Assembly (NCBI GenBank): GCA_014281115.1
Contig: JACONQ010000016.1
Coordinates: forward strand, 372,001-436,000
Direction: 5' to 3'
Length of the DNA stretch: 64,000 bases
Source of the DNA: Laburnicola sp. R22_1
Taxonomy: Eukaryota > Ascomycota > Dothideomycetes > Pleosporales > Didymosphaeriaceae
Part shown: in pieces, positions 50,461-61,500 of the stretch
Layout of the letters: each line of letters starts with the position of its first letter
Numbering within the stretch: the stretch's first letter is position 1
The notes under the pieces: model-generated
What the model saw: only the letters and a program-made list of their open reading frames with translations
Told to the model about the DNA's origin: nothing
The model's database searches: none
Position numbers and translations under genes: made by a program

Positions 50461-50756
50461 ATGCCTGGCTGCGGAACAGCAGGGTGCAACTGCGCTGACT
50501 GTGGCTGCGCACAGGGCGCTTGCAACTGTGGAAAATGTGCGTTTTCTTCTCTTTCCCTGCTCTTCTTCTTCCTCTTCTTCCTCTTGCACTCGTTTCGGCT
50601 TCGCGGGTCGCGGGTCGCTTTCGGTTTTCGGTTTCTCCTCTTCCTCTTCGAGAGAGGAGATTGCCCCTCTTTTTCCTTCCACGCGCCTGCCCCGCCCCCG
50701 CACTACCAACCCTGCCCATCAGCTACAGACACACCATATGCTAACGCGCTGCAGAA
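50461..50756 (+). CDS. Small cysteine-rich metallothionein
   Basis: The first exon (50461-50536) encodes 25 aa with seven cysteines at 4, 9, 11, 14, 16, 21 and 23 in C-x-C and C-x2-C arrangements, plus many Gly/Ala and no aromatic residues. Size and Cys count match the copper metallothionein of Neurospora crassa, which binds Cu(I) and buffers copper in the cytosol. A 218-bp pyrimidine-rich intron (50537-50754; donor GTGCGT, branch GCTAAC at about 50740, acceptor GCAG) then falls inside the stop codon: T at the end of exon 1 and AA at 50755-50756. Without splicing the frame would run into a Phe/Leu-rich stretch, which is implausible. A different acceptor at 50721 would add about 16 residues without Cys. 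The stop-splitting model is preferred but needs a transcript. Confidence 0.75.
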
Positions 50757-51199
50757 ACGATCCACCCAGTCCCCATAATGGCGATTTCGCTCCCCACCCT
50801 CTGTCCTTGATACCTTTTCCTTCGCTTCGCTTCGCTTCGCTTCGACACACAATCTGATCCGATCCGACCCAACTGCTTTGTTTGTCTGTCATTTACCTCG
50901 CACGCACAACGATACATACACATATACATATACAAACAACTAAGCTCGACAACCCCCTCGACCCACTTCGTTGATGAGACAAGTTGGTTGGTTTGCCGAA
51001 CGAAAACAGGGGAAAATCCACAGTTGAATGTAAACTTGGAATGAATGCATAATAGGGAAATTGAAATGTATTTTTGCATAACGTGGAGCCTTGACTTGAC
51101 TTGACTTGGCTTGTGCAGTGAGAGCTTACGATTAGGAGACGCGATGAGAATGGCGAGTGGTGCTTACCGCGTCCATGTGCAGGCACTGGCATACCTGCC
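50757..51199. other. Convergent intergenic region, 3' UTR of the metallothionein gene
   Basis: About 440 bp between convergent genes. It contains a (CTTCG)n run at 50819-50841 and a TTGACTTGACTTGACTTGGCTTG run near 51091-51114. No gene seen. Confidence 0.5.
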
Positions 51200-53705
51200 T
51201 CAGCTAACAGCCCCCCTCTTACCCACATCCTCCAAATCAATGACCTCCTCTTCCACGTCCGCTTCCGCACCCGCTTTGCCTTTGGCCTTTGCGCTCTTCG
51301 CTCCCTCCTTTCCGCTCACGCTCCCTCGCTTCTCTCGCGCCGGACCCTCGAGCTCGTCTTCGTCTCCAAAGAGAAACCCTTTCCCCTTGAGCCTGCGCTT
51401 CTCATCCGATGCAAACGATGTATGTGCCGTGCTCGAAGCAAATGTCGACGCTGTCGTCGTAGAATCCTGCCCTAGCATCCAGGAGAAGTTCGACGAAGCG
51501 AGCGTAGGGCGTGCACGCGGCGAGAGTCTCGACGACGCCGACGGTGGCAGAGCTGGGGTCGCAGCTGATGAGGTTGGCCTAGAGGAGCTGGGAACAGGAG
51601 GGGCGCTTGCGGTTCGTTCCGGCACTGCTGATGGCGTCGTGGCTTTCGGCGACAGCAGGCTAGCAGCTGCGTTGACCGTGGCCTGCAGCATGGTTAGCAT
51701 GGATTCACTTTCCTCGAGTTAGGAAGCAAGGTGCACAAGGTAAGCGCGCTCCGTAATATCATCTTCACACTCACCGTTTCCTCAGTGGTTTCATCTACTG
51801 GCAGAGGTATCGACGAGTCGTCGAGGTAGACCTGCACAAACTGCACCTTGGCAATTGCGAGGCTAAGCGATTCAATTGAGTGCTTCTTCTCCTGTTCCGT
51901 CTCCTTATTGTCTTCGCTACGCTCCTTGTGGTAGTCCCAAAGCTCGCCTACGGCCGTTTCCAGCATCTTTGCCAGGTTCTTGCTCCGTCTCTCTAGATGT
52001 TCAATCTTCTTCAGCGCATTGCCAGATTGCGAGCGCTCAAGCCCAGGTCTTATGTTCGCGACCGCCAACTGGGCTGGCTTGCGATACTCTCTCCCACCGC
52101 CTGATCTAGGCGTGGCCTGCCCAGAGACAGACGTGGACGGAGAACCCGACTGGATAGCTTCAACATTCTTCCTCACTTCACCGACGGCATCCCGGATAAC
52201 CTTGCCAACACCCCACTGCGAGCCACGCTCGAGAACATTCTTCGCGGCTCCTTGCAAGAGTGCTTCAATGCCTGCTCCCTGCTGGGTCACAAAGGCTCTA
52301 GGCGACCCTAAACTACTCCTTGTACGATGATGGGAACCATAGGAAGGCGTTGGCGATGGTAGTGGTATGGCTGGCGGGGGTGTGCGATCGATTGCGGGCG
52401 CTTTAGCCCCGTAGCGGGTGATGATCTCAGCGCCACCCTCGGGCGTTAGATGGTCCCTTAGATAGAGCGCGTCCTTGATGAAGGTATATGCAGGCACCTT
52501 TGGTTCTGGATATCGTAATAACAGGGCAAATGCTTCGTTAGTATCTGCTGCGACGAGACCCCACCGTATCCGCAGCAACATGGCGACCGAGATCATATCG
52601 ACGAGCTCCAGAGTAGAATCGATGGCGAAGAGTGCATCCCACACGTCGAACACCGCGTCGAGAGCGAATTCGCGACCAAAAAGGAGTCGTATCCATCGCC
52701 TGCGTGCATGTCAGTTTGATTCGGGGATGATGGTATCTTGAGCATACAGCAGGAAGATCTGCGGGACGATGTCCAGCTTCACCAGATGCGCGGCCAATTC
52801 TGGATCAGCCTTGGGTAGATATCTCTCAAAGATCCTTGAACATCGAGCGAGCATTGGTGTCTCGTTGGAACCGGACTCAGGGTCGGCGGGAGCGTAGAAG
52901 GACATGGCTGTCTGCATGATCAATGAGAACAGGGTAAATGTGTCGTGCTCGATACATGTCGAATCGAGCATGTCCACAAGTGTATGGTCCACCGAGGTGT
53001 TGTCTACGCCTTTCACATCCACGGCATCTCGTTCTACGACCCATAACAGCGGCGCCAATATCTCATGCATGCCCTGCCGGTACCCTATGTTTGGGTGCAT
53101 TTTGCACCACACAAACAATATGTCCAGCATCATGTTTTGCGTCGCGGGCTGTCTGAAATATACATTGTCGGGCATGCATCGCTCAATGTCTTGAAAGATC
53201 TCTGCGCGGAGGGTCTCGTCGGATCGGAGGCCTACCCATGGGGACTTTTAAGGCTTAGTAGTGGTCAATACACGATATGACGAGCTTGTGGCGGGCAAGT
53301 GTACCTCTTCAAATTCACTGAGCGGGTCGACAGATGATTCTAGCTCATCGGGGTGCTCGATTGCGCGGAGGTAGTGCGAGCGGAGGGAGCCGTACGTGGA
53401 GCGCGACTCGGTCATGCGCGCCGGCCATGACGAGCGGTCCAAAGTTTTGAGAAGCAGGAAGAGCTACTTGAAGGCTTAATACAGTATGCAGCGAGTGGTT
53501 GAGCAAAGGACTGGGCACCTTCCAGCATACGGAGCGCAAGCCGGCTGTGATTTGCGGCTCTCTGTGCGAAGATACAGCTATCTTCAGGTCGGTGAGGGAG
53601 TGGAAATCGTCAAGTTGGCGCCAGTATTTTCTGGGAACGGTCAGCGGGGAAACTCTGTGCGGATGGGTAGAATTATGCGCACTCTGCTTCAGAAATGCCT
53701 CTCAT
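51200..53705 (-). CDS. TBC-domain Rab GTPase-activating protein, TBC1D5-like
   Basis: Six exons: 53683-53705, 53519-53630, 53305-53463, 52748-53244, 51775-52699, 51200-51712. They encode 742 aa with consistent phases. The TBC domain covers about residues 40-330. The arginine finger is Arg120 in IFQDIER, and the glutamine finger is Gln155 in GYRQGMHEILAP, so both catalytic residues are present. The RSVCWK block near the start and the W-I-R-L-L-F-G-R-E-F block are also typical. The layout, with a loop within the domain and a long Ser/Pro-rich C-terminus, resembles TBC1D5, which acts on Rab7 in endosome-to-Golgi retrieval and autophagy; the target Rab is inferred. A coiled-coil-like segment follows the domain. 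The donor of intron 2 (GTGCCC) is unusual. Confidence 0.9.
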
Positions 53706-54403
53706 AGCGAAGAGGAGGTATATTAGGAGGGGTAGAGGCAAGAGGGCACCCTGATGTCTAGCTATCCGCCAGTTGTGGCGCCGCAATAGCTTGCCGTGGG
53801 GCGGACCTCGGGAGCTAACGCATCACGTGGCTGCGTGTTATCAAGTACCGAGATTGGGAAGGCGCGACGCTGCCGTTGACAACTGTGATGTGACGGTCAG
53901 CAGCCGGGAGACGTGTTATAGTGTGAAGATCTGCCCACCCGAACCCTGGGATGAAGGGCGAGAAGTGATCAATAGAAGAGAAAGATATAGCAAGATACAA
54001 AGCGTTCAGGTACGCAAAGCATAAGCGTATAGGCTCATGGTGCAAGCATACTGTATTCTACCAATAGTACAGGACACCACGGTGCTCTGCTTGCAGACGA
54101 GACAGCTTGTTATAGCACCGTCCAGGCTACCATTACTTGTAGCACCGTCCAGACTACCTAGGAAGAGCCACATGAATCACATCTCTTCGCGTGCATTCCC
54201 GGTAGTAGCTCTCCTGGGCGGTGCCTCTGTCATGAGCGCAATACCCACCAATCTTGACGCGCAAGATGCCAATATCCGCCTGGAAGTTTGTAGCTAGCGG
54301 GCGACCACCTGGTAACATCCCAACCAAAAGCGCTGGGCACGACGCTATAGCGAAGCGGCCGGTGAGTAACCACAGCCGAGCCATGTCCTTCCATGTGAAG
54401 TGC
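53706..54403. other. Intergenic region with a 27-bp tandem duplication
   Basis: About 700 bp between the start of the TBC gene and the end of Med31. TAGCACCGTCCAGGCTACC at 54113-54131 recurs at 54140-54158 with one change, a 27-bp direct duplication. No gene supported. Confidence 0.5.
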
Positions 54404-54849
54404 TCAGACTTTCCTTTCAGGAACTGCATTCTTCAACCCCTCCATGGTCATGAAATTCAAAAGGTTGGGGTCCCGGATCTCGGTGCGGAAGCGCTCCTGT
54501 TGCAGCAGCTCGAGCGCCCGGAGGGTTGGTCCAGGATGACTGCAACACAGGGTCAGAGTGACGCCATGCAAGACGCGCGTGCACCCACTGTAGAAATTTG
54601 GAGTATTGCGGTTCCTTGAAATACTGCAGGTAGCCGAGGTACGCTACGAATTCGGGCTTGTTGAACGTCTTCTGTACGGCGAGGTAATTGAGATAGGCAG
54701 GATTGGCAAGGCACTGGACGAACTGGGTAGGACATGTCAGCGGAGGCACACCTGGGGGAGGCATTGACGTGGCGGACCTCGAGCTCGAGCTCAAAGCGCG
54801 AGAAGCCCCCGTAGCGGGGAGGGTCGTCTGTTGCAACCGGAGATGCCAT
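54404..54849 (-). CDS. MED31: Mediator complex subunit 31 (Soh1)
   Basis: Three exons: 54778-54849, 54589-54722, 54404-54539. They encode 113 aa, a normal length. The core is well conserved: RFELELEFVQCLANPAYLNYLA, split by intron 1 after the third E-x-E Glu, then FVAYLGYLQYFKEPQYSKFL, then PGPTLRALELLQQE after intron 2. Med31 sits in the Mediator middle module with Med7 and couples regulators to RNA polymerase II. The donor of intron 1 is GTCCGC, a weak site; intron 2 uses GTGGGT. The second junction was set by phase, giving L-H-H-P-G-P. It lies in tandem with the TBC gene and diverges from PAL1. Confidence 0.93.
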
Positions 54850-55881
54850 GGCGCGCTGTGGATGCCCCTGCGAGGAGGTTCGTTGGTTCTTTGGCGGCCA
54901 TGCGCTGCTCGGCGCTGAGGCTCGAATGGAGATTTAGGGTCTCCGTCAAATTGCGGGGGCGACGGCTAGCCTAGGCCGCTTTGGTATGTGGGTGTGAATT
55001 AACGGTCCTCGCCGCCGTGCACCGGGCATCCGTGGGCGAGCGGGCGTTGTGACGGACGATGCGGTTGCTAGGAGGCACTACGAAGTAGCTACGGCAGGGC
55101 TGGTAAACAACACGATGGGCGACCGAGGCTGGCTGGCTGCATGGAGCATAGGTGGCGTCTGGCAGATCGTGATCGTGATCACGATTCACGGATGCACTGT
55201 CTGGCCTCTTGGGCGAACCCCGTGCCGCGACGACGCGCATGGATCGCTCTATCCCCCCCAGCAGCGTGCAGCTTTGTTTTAATTATACGGACTGTTTTGT
55301 ACATAAGAGGCATCGCGAAGACGGCTGTGTCGAATCAGCTGCGGCGCCACCAGTGCACAGTTCCCGCCAGCTCGCCTCGATCGAGTCGCGCCTGCGAACC
55401 ATACATACATAACTCAGGGCCCGTACGTCGTCGACCACCTATTTACTGCTGCTGCTGCGACCTCGTCCGTCTTCGAACACCTTCCCAGCCCAGCTCGCCC
55501 CCTTCTCCCTGCGTGTCCTGGCCGTCCACGTCGCCCCTGTCGGCATTGGTATTCTGCATGCACTAGGAGACGATCCGCGGCATTCACCACCCGCCTGCCC
55601 AGGCACACCTCACGCTACATACATACAACGTGCGCTCGCCCTCCGCTCAGCGGCGCCCAAGAGCTCCTAGTAGTAGCAGGCCGCCCTCGCGAACCAGCAT
55701 CATATATCGCCAGTCTTACCCGCACCACTTATTGCCTGCCAGCGATTGGGCCTGCCAGCAGGATTCTCCCGCGTCACACCCGCCCACCAACCCTTCTGCT
55801 CGGCCAGCGTGGTCCCGCTTGCGACCCCGGCACCTCTGTTTGATTGGGTGCTCGCGCAGGGTGGAAGCAGCCGGCACCATC
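54850..55881. promoter_or_regulatory. Divergent region between MED31 and the Pal1 gene
   Basis: About 1 kb. It becomes C-rich towards the Pal1 start, as in fungal leaders. A 14-bp perfect palindrome, ATCGTGATCACGAT, lies at 55172-55185 inside a GATCGT direct repeat and could be a dyad protein-binding site. Open runs such as 55141-55566 (+) show no domain and are not called. Confidence 0.45.
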
Positions 55882-57689
55882 ATGATCGCAGAGCCGTCAC
55901 GGCCTGGTACGCTCCTTATCGCCTGTTTCACCCACACAAGCGGTGACATAACCGCCGTCGCTAACCTCGTCCCCTATTTTTCCAGACCGCCGCCCCTCGC
56001 CCGGGCTCACGCTCGAACTCAACTCCAACAATCCGTTTCGCAACAGAGCCGCCTCGCCCGCCTCGCCCGCCATCCCCTCACCCGCCCTGCACACCCCTTC
56101 CAGCGTGGGCAGCCGGCCAATGTCCCGCAACCCATTCCTGCAGACGTTCGAGGCAGAGTTCAACAAAGAAGCCAAGAAGGAGCAGCTGATTGACATGTCG
56201 GCCACGATGAAGCAGTCGCCCAAGAAGGCCACCTTTGGCAACGACGCCATTGACCTCTTTGTACGTCCCGCCCCTGCCGCCAAGGTGCTGGCACTGCGTT
56301 GCACCACCGCCGTGTTACCTGCCCGTAGCCCGACAACAGACACGTAGCCGCAGACAACAGCGTGCCATGGACCGCTTCAAGCACTTTACGAGCAGATTTG
56401 CTAACTACCCTTCCTTGCGGCAGGACAATCTGACGCTCGACGATGGCTCGACGAAGCGCCCTCCGCCTTCCCGAGGCCCTCCTCCCCGCGGCGGCACCCT
56501 TCCTACCTCAGGCCACCGTCCTTCGCGCTCAGACGAAGAGGAGAGAGAAAGGCGCTCACGCGGTGCCCCTGAAGACGAGCGGGAGAGGCGCGCTCGCGGC
56601 CCTCCACGTGGCCCCCCGCGTCCCCACGGTCCGTCAGCCTCTCGTGCTGCACCGCGGAGCAGTTCCGGTAGGAGAGAGCACAGCAGACGGCCACGACGCA
56701 ACTCGGAATCTTCCATGGTCGATAAGGGCTCGCTAGATCCAAACGAGGAGCGCAGGCGTAGAGAGCGCCGCAGGGAGCGAGAGACCCGTGCTCGTGACGG
56801 CAAGTCTCGCTCGACCAAAGTCCGCAAACCTCATGGTCTCGATATCATCGACAAGCTTGACGTGAGCGGAATCTACGGGCCAAGCATGATCCACCACGAC
56901 GGCCCGTACGATGCTGTGCAGCCCCACCGCAACCGCAACAAGGACCAACGCGCTCCTATGCACGCATTCCCTGTCGGTTCGGCCAACAACGCGCTCGGCG
57001 GATCGGGCCCGGTAAACGACAAGATCAACTTGGACCAGATCCACGGCAGGGGCGCTGAGGGTTTCACGGATTTCGGAGGAGCTACCAACACTTGGAAGCG
57101 ATCTGACGCGGATCCCTCGCTCACATTCGGACCCAAGGAGCGCTCAGACATTATCCACGGTGACGAGACATACGGACTGGGAACTTCGACGTTCCTTGAG
57201 GGCGCGCCGGCGTCACGTACTGCTATCCAGCAACGCGAATTTGAAAACCAAAAACTTGCTGCTGACGGCGGGATTGGACGCAAAAAATCGATTGCGCAGC
57301 GCTTCCGTGGCATCTCGCAGCCGCGACGCGAGTCTGAAGGGCGACCGCGCATCACCTCTCCTGAGGCACGGTACGGTCCAGCTCAGAGCCCCAACGGCCC
57401 CATGACCACCGCCGGCACCTATGGTACTAGCAAGACAAATGAGCTTAATCCGTTCTTTGACGACTATGACCAAGCCTACGAGAAGAAAGGTGCTGCCATC
57501 GGGGTGGCTACTTCGGAGGGAGTTACGTCGCCTACGTCCCCCAATAGCCGCAATCCGCTCACCCGAGCTATCACAGCGGACAGTGCCGGCTCTCCTGGCG
57601 ATGCGAAGTCCCAAGCTGGAAGTGGTTTCCTCAACCGCGTCAAGAGTTTGAAGGGTGGACGACGGCCGCGACCCGAACGCCCTACATAA
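55882..57689 (+). CDS. Pal1-family cell morphology protein
   Basis: Exons 55882-55906, 55986-56260 and 56424-57689 encode 521 aa. The Pal1 signature is the KPHGLDIIDKLDVSGIYG block followed by HHDGPYDAV-x-PHRN. In fission yeast Pal1 is a cortical protein needed for cylindrical shape; in budding yeast the relatives act at early endocytic sites with the EH-domain protein Ede1. Three NPF motifs, the classic EH-domain ligand, are visible at residues 24-26, 57-59 and 442-444. The middle (about 110-190) is a highly charged Arg/Glu/Pro-rich region. The 163-bp second intron is longer than its neighbours and may hide a small exon; its end has a clear GCTAAC branch site. The start joins a 25-nt exon by phase. 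Confidence 0.88.
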
Positions 57690-58536
57690 GCAGCCAGCTT
57701 GAGTTGGATACAGCATTCTTGATTTGACATGCATAATGACATCGACATCCGACGCCTGTGCCGAGACCCGGCCAAAGCACATTGATCCCGCCATCGCCAG
57801 AACGCAACAGGAGCACGCCCGAGAGACTCGGGAACATACATGACATGCATCTCTTTCATCGTCAGCGCCACGAGGAATTAGGCAGTCATGGAGAAGCATG
57901 GACGGGCAGTTGAATCTGGATATCATGGAGTGTACATTTTGGCGGGCAAACGAAAGCGGGCGCGTTCAAAAAGGGCCGTCGTCGTTGAGACGGCGGCATC
58001 CATCAGACATTGAGACAAAACAACAGTCACTTTTTTCCTATATGTTATGTGGGTTTTCTACTAGCTTATTAATGGGCGTGTATGCCTAAGGCGCCTGGGA
58101 TCACGCATTCGATCGTGACATCGTTTGCGGGCGAGATGGGATGGGCGGAGTTTTGTAGTTGAAAATGAAAAGTGAAAAGAATTGTGCATGGATGGATGGA
58201 TGATGAGTTGCATGTTGTGTGTTGGATACCGTGGAAGTGGGTTTGCGGCTGCGGGTGTAGCAGGGGGTGAGCCGGTACGGGGGTCTGCTTGATGGGTCGT
58301 CTTACGTATTGGACACATGTAGGGCTCGGTTCCAAGGTTGCTTTTTTTACTCACTCGCCAGGGGTTCAGCTTCAGCCGCATATGTACCTAGAAGGTAGAT
58401 GGAGGGGGGAAGAGAGTTCAGCTATGTACCGTGGGGCCGGCGTAGGCGTATATGTATATTATGTATACGAGCTGAGTACTCTCTGTGTATGGTGCGGACT
58501 CGACCTTGGTTAGAATCTCCACACGAAGATCTTCAG
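57690..58536. other. Intergenic region, 3' side of the Pal1 gene
   Basis: About 850 bp up to the TIR of the transposon. It contains a short GGAT run near 58190-58204. No gene supported. Confidence 0.5.
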
Positions 58537-61500
58537 TAACGTGTCCGTGCGCGTGATGCGCCACTTCGCGTGATGCGCCACCCACGCCAAAACAGCTCTG
58601 CGAGAAACGAGGCTGTAGAGCCACACACAGTAGCTATTATCACTAGATTTTATAGCGGAGTACTATATTAATGCTTGCAATTAACCTGCACTACTTGTAT
58701 TTACCTGGAAGCTTGACGTTGCGGCCGCACCGCGTGGCCTTAGGTGGAGCTGCTGATACGGCACCTGAGGCCTCCTCAGTGGCTACAGCGTCAACCACAC
58801 GCTTCTGACGCTTATTGCTCTGCGTAGATAGCTGCGAGGCCTTTCTCTTACCCTTTTGGGTTGATTGTAGAGCTTTTACTGCGCCACAAGCCGCTTTCTG
58901 GCGCGCGCTCTCTGCTGCCTTCTCAGCCTTCTCCTTCTCCCTAGCTACCTTGGCCGCCTCCTGTGCCACACGCTTCTCCTCTGCAATTTTCTCCTTATAC
59001 AGTTTAGCTGCCTTCCTTAACTTAGCTGTCTCCGCTTTTTGAAGCTTCTGCTCCTTCTCCTCTTGTTCTTTTACAGACTGGCGTACACGAGCCTCCCGAA
59101 TCTTCCTTGGTGACTAGATGACTGCTCCCCTATGGTACTCTTGATGTTGCTAAAGGTTAAGCGGCTTGCCCTTCTTCTTATGCTTCTTCTTGACTGATAG
59201 TGCCTCCTTGAGCCCGTTGATTTTATGGCGAAGTAGCTCGTTCTGAACTAAGATATGGTGGAGTAAGCGGCTGAGCTTCTGCGCGTCCTTGCTGCTCTAG
59301 TCTTCTACTGCAGATTGTATAAGGCGATCTAGTTTACGCTAGTCAGATCCACTAAGTACTAATATAGAGCTCTCTCGCGATCCCTGCTCATCTTAGGTGG
59401 TTTGGGTGAACTTTTTGAGTATAACCTCTGGGTTAAATAGTTGGTTGGTTGGTTGGTATTCATTTTTCGTCTAGTTGATGGGGATTAAGTCCACCATCTC
59501 GCCTCCCGAAGGGCATATACGACGTGCTAAGCTATGGAATTGCAGTGCTAACACACTACCCTAGAAAGCATTTCTTGCCTGCGCGGGTATTGCTACCATT
59601 TCGGAACTACAGCTCCCCTTCCAGTTGGAGAGACTGAGCAGTGCGTGTACATTAGGGTGATTTCCTTGCATTTTGAGGCATCTATGTGCCAAGAGAGAGA
59701 GAGTGTGTGTGTGTGTAGGGGGGGCGGGGGGAGAGAAAGAGAGGAAGAGGGGTAAGGAGTATTGCAGCTCTTGTGCTGGACCTAGTTCCACTAGGTGCTG
59801 CATTGCCTATTACTTTTGCAGGGCTGCAAGAGCTAGCGGGGGCAGATCCTGGTGTAGTACTGCGTTAGTTTGGTAAAGGCTCCAAAGAACTCTAGCTCCC
59901 TTATTAGTGCTGCAGTGTACGCTAGGCCATCAGCCTGGCTGGATGGCGGTATAGGTGGTCGAAGTGGCCATCTGCTAAACGTCCCTAGAGTCTTGCGGCA
60001 AAGCGCGAGGTGCTCGGGTGTCTTGTCCTGTCTGCATGAGCAGGTGAGGTTTGCATCCTTATAGTTGTATTTTTGGTGGTACTAGGCAAAATCCCCATAT
60101 CTAGACCAGATAGAAAGCAGTCTGGCTAGGATAGCTCTTAGTAGGTCTAGTTCCTTTAGACTGCTGCGTGGTGCGTAGTCTAGGTGCCAGCTTTTGTACC
60201 ATCTAGAGAGTTTGTTTTTCTTTTCAGACCACCAGATCTGTTGTGTGTGTTGTGATGTCTTGCGAGCAATTGTCTTGATGCCTAAGAGTGTAGGCAGAGC
60301 AGCTTTACCTGTTGCAGGTGATGGGTGTTAGGCTTCTAGGTTAGCTAATCTGTCTGCTGCCTTATTTCCTTTAATGCCTAGGTGTCCAGGGGCCCATTTA
60401 ATAGAGACATCGTGAGTCTCCATAGCGCCGTGGCACTCTAGAAAGGCCCATTGAGAGGTAGGGGGTGCGTCGCCCCTCAGACACTATATGACTGAGGTGC
60501 TGTCCATGCACAGCCAGATTCGACGGGTATTGAACTCTGGTTGTCTTATGGTGTGCTGGAGGCCTCTCCATGCTCCTACTGCCTCAGCGTCAAAGACGTG
60601 CGAGGTAGAGTTGAGCGACCCGCGTCCAGTCTGCAGTTGCTTTCCGTTCTGATACACTGCAAAGCCGTAAGTGACCCGCTTTCCTCCTTCCTTTGTGTAC
60701 TGTTCAGAGCCATCTGAGAAGATAGTCACGTCTAGTGGTGGGAGATGGGCCCACTATATATTAAAAGCCTTAGCTGCAGTCTTCTTGTCTATGCCGAGCG
60801 TTGGGTCAATTCGGCAGCCACTTGAGTAGTGAGGGGCTGTGAGTGTAGTCCTAAGGATCTCTGGTAGAAGAGATGCCATCTGTTGGACTTTGGTCTTGAC
60901 TCGCTGTGGTTGTCCTGTTTTTACACCCCTATTTACTATATGTACTAATGTGCGCCTAGTGAGAGGATGGTCTGCATCTGTAGTGCGCAAGTGGGTTGCA
61001 AATCTGATTTTAGCTTCCTCTAGTGCCACTACTGCAGACAGTAGTCCGGCGTCGCGGAAGAGTGCAGCTGTAGGGGTTGTTCTCCACGCTGGTAGAATGC
61101 CCCTTGCTGCTATGGCCAGTGTCTTGTCTATAGCAGCTATGTGCCATCCAACGTAAGCGCTAACCTCTTGTGACCTGCCTGGTTTGAGTGTATGTGGCTG
61201 CTTAGTGCGGCCTCTGGGGTTAAATAGTGAGATACCTGTTGCTTCAAAAGACTTAAGTATCGTCTCCTCCTTAAAGGAGCTTGTCTAGGCCTTCTAGAAT
61301 AGAGGGAAGAAGTCGCCCTTCTTAACAGGGATGAGGCCTTGGCTCTTATGGAGGTGGGTTGATAGCTTAGCTGAGTACGCAGTTGCGAAAGGCTTAAAGA
61401 GCACTACATTAAGCGGCTAAAGCGTGTAAGTTGAATGAGGAGGAAGTATAGCTTGGAGGATCCTATTCTGATCGCAGTAGTCAATAAAATCCATAGTAAT

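Noticed and set aside
50110..50709. 199-codon minus-strand run over the metallothionein gene
   Set aside because: It is the complement of the pyrimidine-rich intron, giving poly-Glu. No family.
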